Source: DATKZS01 sp035527835 [NCBI: bacterium] (GTDB lineage: Bacteria > RBG-13-61-14). From it: a stretch of DNA of 22,798 bases. Below are positions 22,565-22,798 of this stretch, piece by piece. The translations under genes were made by a program, and so were the position numbers. The DNA lies in the NCBI GenBank assembly GCA_035527835.1, contig DATKZS010000141.1:1-22798 (forward strand). Reading direction: 5' to 3'. The notes beneath the pieces were generated by a model that did not search any database, was not told the origin of the DNA, and saw nothing but the letters and a program-made list of their open reading frames with translations. Each line of letters begins with the position of its first letter. Position 1 is the first letter of the stretch.

Positions 22565-22798
22565 AACTCCATTGCCCTCAGGTCAATCTCTTGCTGGATT
22601 CCCGTAATATCGGCGTTGCGCGCCACCCTCTCATGCGCCTTCTGCGATAACGAAGAAAGCTCAAGGTGAAGCGCTTCAGCGGGATCAAAGCGCGGGAGCG
22701 CCAGGTTTTGCATCACCGAGGGCGCCCCGAAACCCCGGCCCGCCGCGGAATAGCTCCGGATGAACTCATCAACCGGCGCCGAGTTCAACACCGCGCAG
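22546..22798 (-). CDS. 3' end of an Eco57I/TaqI-type N6-adenine DNA methyltransferase (partial)
   Basis: Only the last 83 residues are present; the 5' part lies beyond the window edge. The frame continues to the edge (CAVLNSAPVDEF...), so the GTG at 22791 is internal. CAVLNSAPVDEFIRSYSAAG, then FGAPSVMQNLALPRFDP and LHLELSSLSQKAHERVAR match the C-terminal end of Eco57I/TaqI-like class I methyltransferases and type IIG enzymes (CxVLNS-x-P...GGGFG-x-PSV...IP-x-FDP...L-x-x-LS-x-x-AHE), which lies in the target-recognition region. The catalytic NPPY motif would be upstream. It overlaps the DprA-like gene by 19 nt, so the two are translated together. Whether a nuclease is fused or encoded upstream cannot be seen. 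Confidence 0.72.
   Translation of the reverse strand, partial: CAVLNSAPVDEFIRSYSAAGRGFGAPSVMQNLALPRFDPAEALHLELSSLSQKAHERVARNADITGIQQEIDLRAMELWNIKS

Noticed and set aside
1-22798. tRNA, rRNA, CRISPR array, integrase or transposase genes
   Set aside because: No cloverleaf-type sequence, regularly spaced repeat array or recombinase motif was found by reading both strands.

Overview
The window reads as chromosomal DNA from a GC-rich, Gram-negative-type (diderm), probably uncultured bacterium. The diderm call rests on an outer-membrane beta-barrel with a C-terminal Phe, a LolA-like lipoprotein-sorting protein and several signal peptides. The mix of YfhO membrane proteins, a GxGYxYP protein, a MopE-type metal-binding secreted protein and many intergenic palindromes is typical of candidate-phylum or deltaproteobacteria-like genomes, but no marker gene here fixes the phylum.

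Layout. 1-4771 (minus strand): a B12-binding radical SAM enzyme, a PIG-V-like GT-C membrane glycosyltransferase and an FAD amine-oxidase-like enzyme, probably for surface glycan or lipid synthesis. 5054-9531 (plus): a YfhO-family membrane protein translationally coupled (ATGA overlap) to a secreted GxGYxYP protein. 9798-11291 (plus): a CoA-binding, ADP-forming acyl-CoA synthetase alpha-type protein with no ATP-grasp partner beside it. 11366-12051 (plus): an overlapping HEPN/MNT toxin-antitoxin-type pair. About 12155-12318: a decayed 3' end of a tlyA-like rRNA methyltransferase gene. 12430-13953 (minus): a secreted Cys-rich protein with a MopE-like metal-binding motif. 14156-18833 (plus): Hsp70 without a lid, J-domain protein, LolA-like protein and DUF1302-like barrel, arranged as one operon. 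18935-22798 (minus): the 3' end of an Eco57I/TaqI-type DNA methyltransferase, an overlapping DprA/SLOG-like protein and a second YfhO-family protein.

The most unusual material is: (i) the methyltransferase plus DprA-like pair, a possible defence or DNA-processing module cut by the window edge; (ii) the Hsp70-J-LolA-barrel operon, which suggests a dedicated chaperone pair for envelope cargo; (iii) palindromic or dispersed repeats of several different families in most intergenic spaces, one of which supplies the last codons and stop of the second yfhO-like gene; (iv) an AT-richer insert inside the first YfhO protein. No tRNA, rRNA, CRISPR array or transposase was seen.
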